A stretch of DNA of 64,000 bases, from positions 62,001 to 126,000 of the forward strand of contig NZ_AQYG01000047.1 in NCBI RefSeq assembly GCF_000380485.1, written 5' to 3'. The notes under the pieces were generated by a model. The model searched no databases. It had not been told where the DNA came from and saw only the letters and a list, made by a program, of their open reading frames with translations. This document shows positions 63,485 through 64,000 of the stretch, one piece after another. Both the position numbers and the translations under genes were made by a program. Positions within the stretch are counted from its first letter, which is position 1. Every line of letters starts with the position of its first letter. This stretch comes from Jongsikchunia kroppenstedtii DSM 45133. Its GTDB lineage: Bacteria; Actinomycetota; Actinomycetes; Mycobacteriales; Mycobacteriaceae.

Positions 63485-64000
63485 CTACTCAGAATCGGGC
63501 GACGCCTCGGGCAGCAACTCTGCAACGGTCGCGGCCGACAGCCGGCGGAACGCCCGCCGCGGCCGCGATCGATCGAGGATCGCCACTTCCAGGTCGCCGA
63601 CGCCGATCTCCCGCGGCTCGGGCTTGTCCTTGCCATTGCTCGCCGGCCCGCCGGCCGCGAGCGCCCGCACGGCGCCGCTCAGGGCGGCCCCGAGCTCGGC
63701 GTCGGGCACATACGACTCGGTCATCGCCTCGGTGATGTGTTCGGTCACGCCGCCCATCACCAGGAACTTCGACTCGTCCGCGATCGACCCGTCGTAGGTG
63801 ATGCGATACAGCTGGGACGGCGTATCCCGCCCCGGCCGCGCAACCTCGGCGACGCACAGTTCGACCTCGAACGGCTTGGCCTGCTCGGTGAACACCGAGC
63901 CGAGCGAGTTGGCATACGCGTTGGCCAGCGACAGGCCCGTCACGTCGGCACGGTCGTAGTTGTAGCCGCGCATGTCCGCGAGTTGGATGCCGGCTTTTCG
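63485..64000 (-). CDS. prcA: Proteasome alpha subunit PrcA, C-terminal part
   Basis: 171 codons of the C-terminal part; the 5' end lies beyond the window. The visible protein contains [57 protein letters not shown] and [17 protein letters not shown], matching actinobacterial PrcA. Alpha subunits form the outer rings and the gate of the 20S core. It is 10 bp from pafA; in M. tuberculosis other genes separate the two. Confidence 0.95.
   Translation of the reverse strand, partial: RKAGIQLADMRGYNYDRADVTGLSLANAYANSLGSVFTEQAKPFEVELCVAEVARPGRDTPSQLYRITYDGSIADESKFLVMGGVTEHITEAMTESYVPDAELGAALSGAVRALAAGGPASNGKDKPEPREIGVGDLEVAILDRSRPRRAFRRLSAATVAELLPEASPDSE

Noticed and set aside
1-64000. Insertion sequences, prophage genes, attachment sites, tRNA or rRNA genes
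   Set aside because: No transposase, integrase, phage structural gene, tRNA-like cloverleaf or rRNA segment was recognised on either strand.

Overview
The window is high-GC actinobacterial chromosome. The gene content points to the order Mycobacteriales: rbpA, Pup-proteasome genes (pafA, pafB, pafC, prcA), an MCE protein, an LGFP-repeat lipoprotein and a separate lnt/ppm1 pair. From rbpA (about 34.1 kb) to prcA (64 kb) the order rbpA, ppm1, fxsA, cobN, cobG, cobH, cobIJ, cobK, cobM, cobL, SDR, F420-type oxidoreductase, M24 peptidase, 5'-3' exonuclease, DUF4333 protein, helY, tatC, tatA, pafC, pafB, pafA follows, from memory, the Mycobacterium tuberculosis Rv2050-Rv2097 region. The Ig-like repeat cluster, cbtAB and other genes in the first 34 kb suggest a relative such as Gordonia, Nocardia or Williamsia; the genus cannot be fixed from the sequence alone.

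Layout. 0-2 kb: end of an IclR regulator, a CitE-like lyase and a secreted transglycosylase-like protein with a long leader. 2.3-5.4 kb: cobalamin riboswitch and a BtuCDF importer. 5.6-9.7 kb: small accessory genes (LGFP lipoprotein, double-hotdog thioesterase, metallo-beta-lactamase-fold hydrolase, OsmC, cupin). 9.8-15.1 kb: five tandem minus-strand genes for secreted Ig-like repeat proteins sharing a novel N-terminal domain and an invariant C-terminal tail; the fifth is an internal-deletion derivative. 15.4-20.2 kb: methyltransferase, lipase, Tex and an orphan protein. 20.4-21.8 kb: second cobalamin riboswitch and the cobalt transporter CbtBA. 21.8-26 kb: FUSC transporter, amidohydrolase and an MCE protein that stands alone. 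26.2-30.2 kb: CsoR-controlled copper operon. 30.2-33.5 kb: a tellurite-resistance-type (Ter) module comprising a DUF475 membrane protein, TerD, and a TerD-like domain fused to what looks like a degenerate FtsK-type domain. 34-39 kb: rbpA, ppm1, lnt, an amidohydrolase and fxsA. 39.5-52.2 kb: aerobic corrin-ring pathway, with a third cobalamin riboswitch ahead of cobN. 52.2-64 kb: housekeeping block ending in the Pup-proteasome genes.

Three cobalamin riboswitches tie together B12 uptake (btuCDF), cobalt uptake (cbtBA) and cobalt insertion (cobN). This suggests one B12-responsive regulon covering import, metal supply and synthesis. The least explained parts are the Ig-like repeat array and the TerD/FtsK-like fusion. 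No mobile element, prophage, CRISPR array, tRNA or rRNA was recognised.
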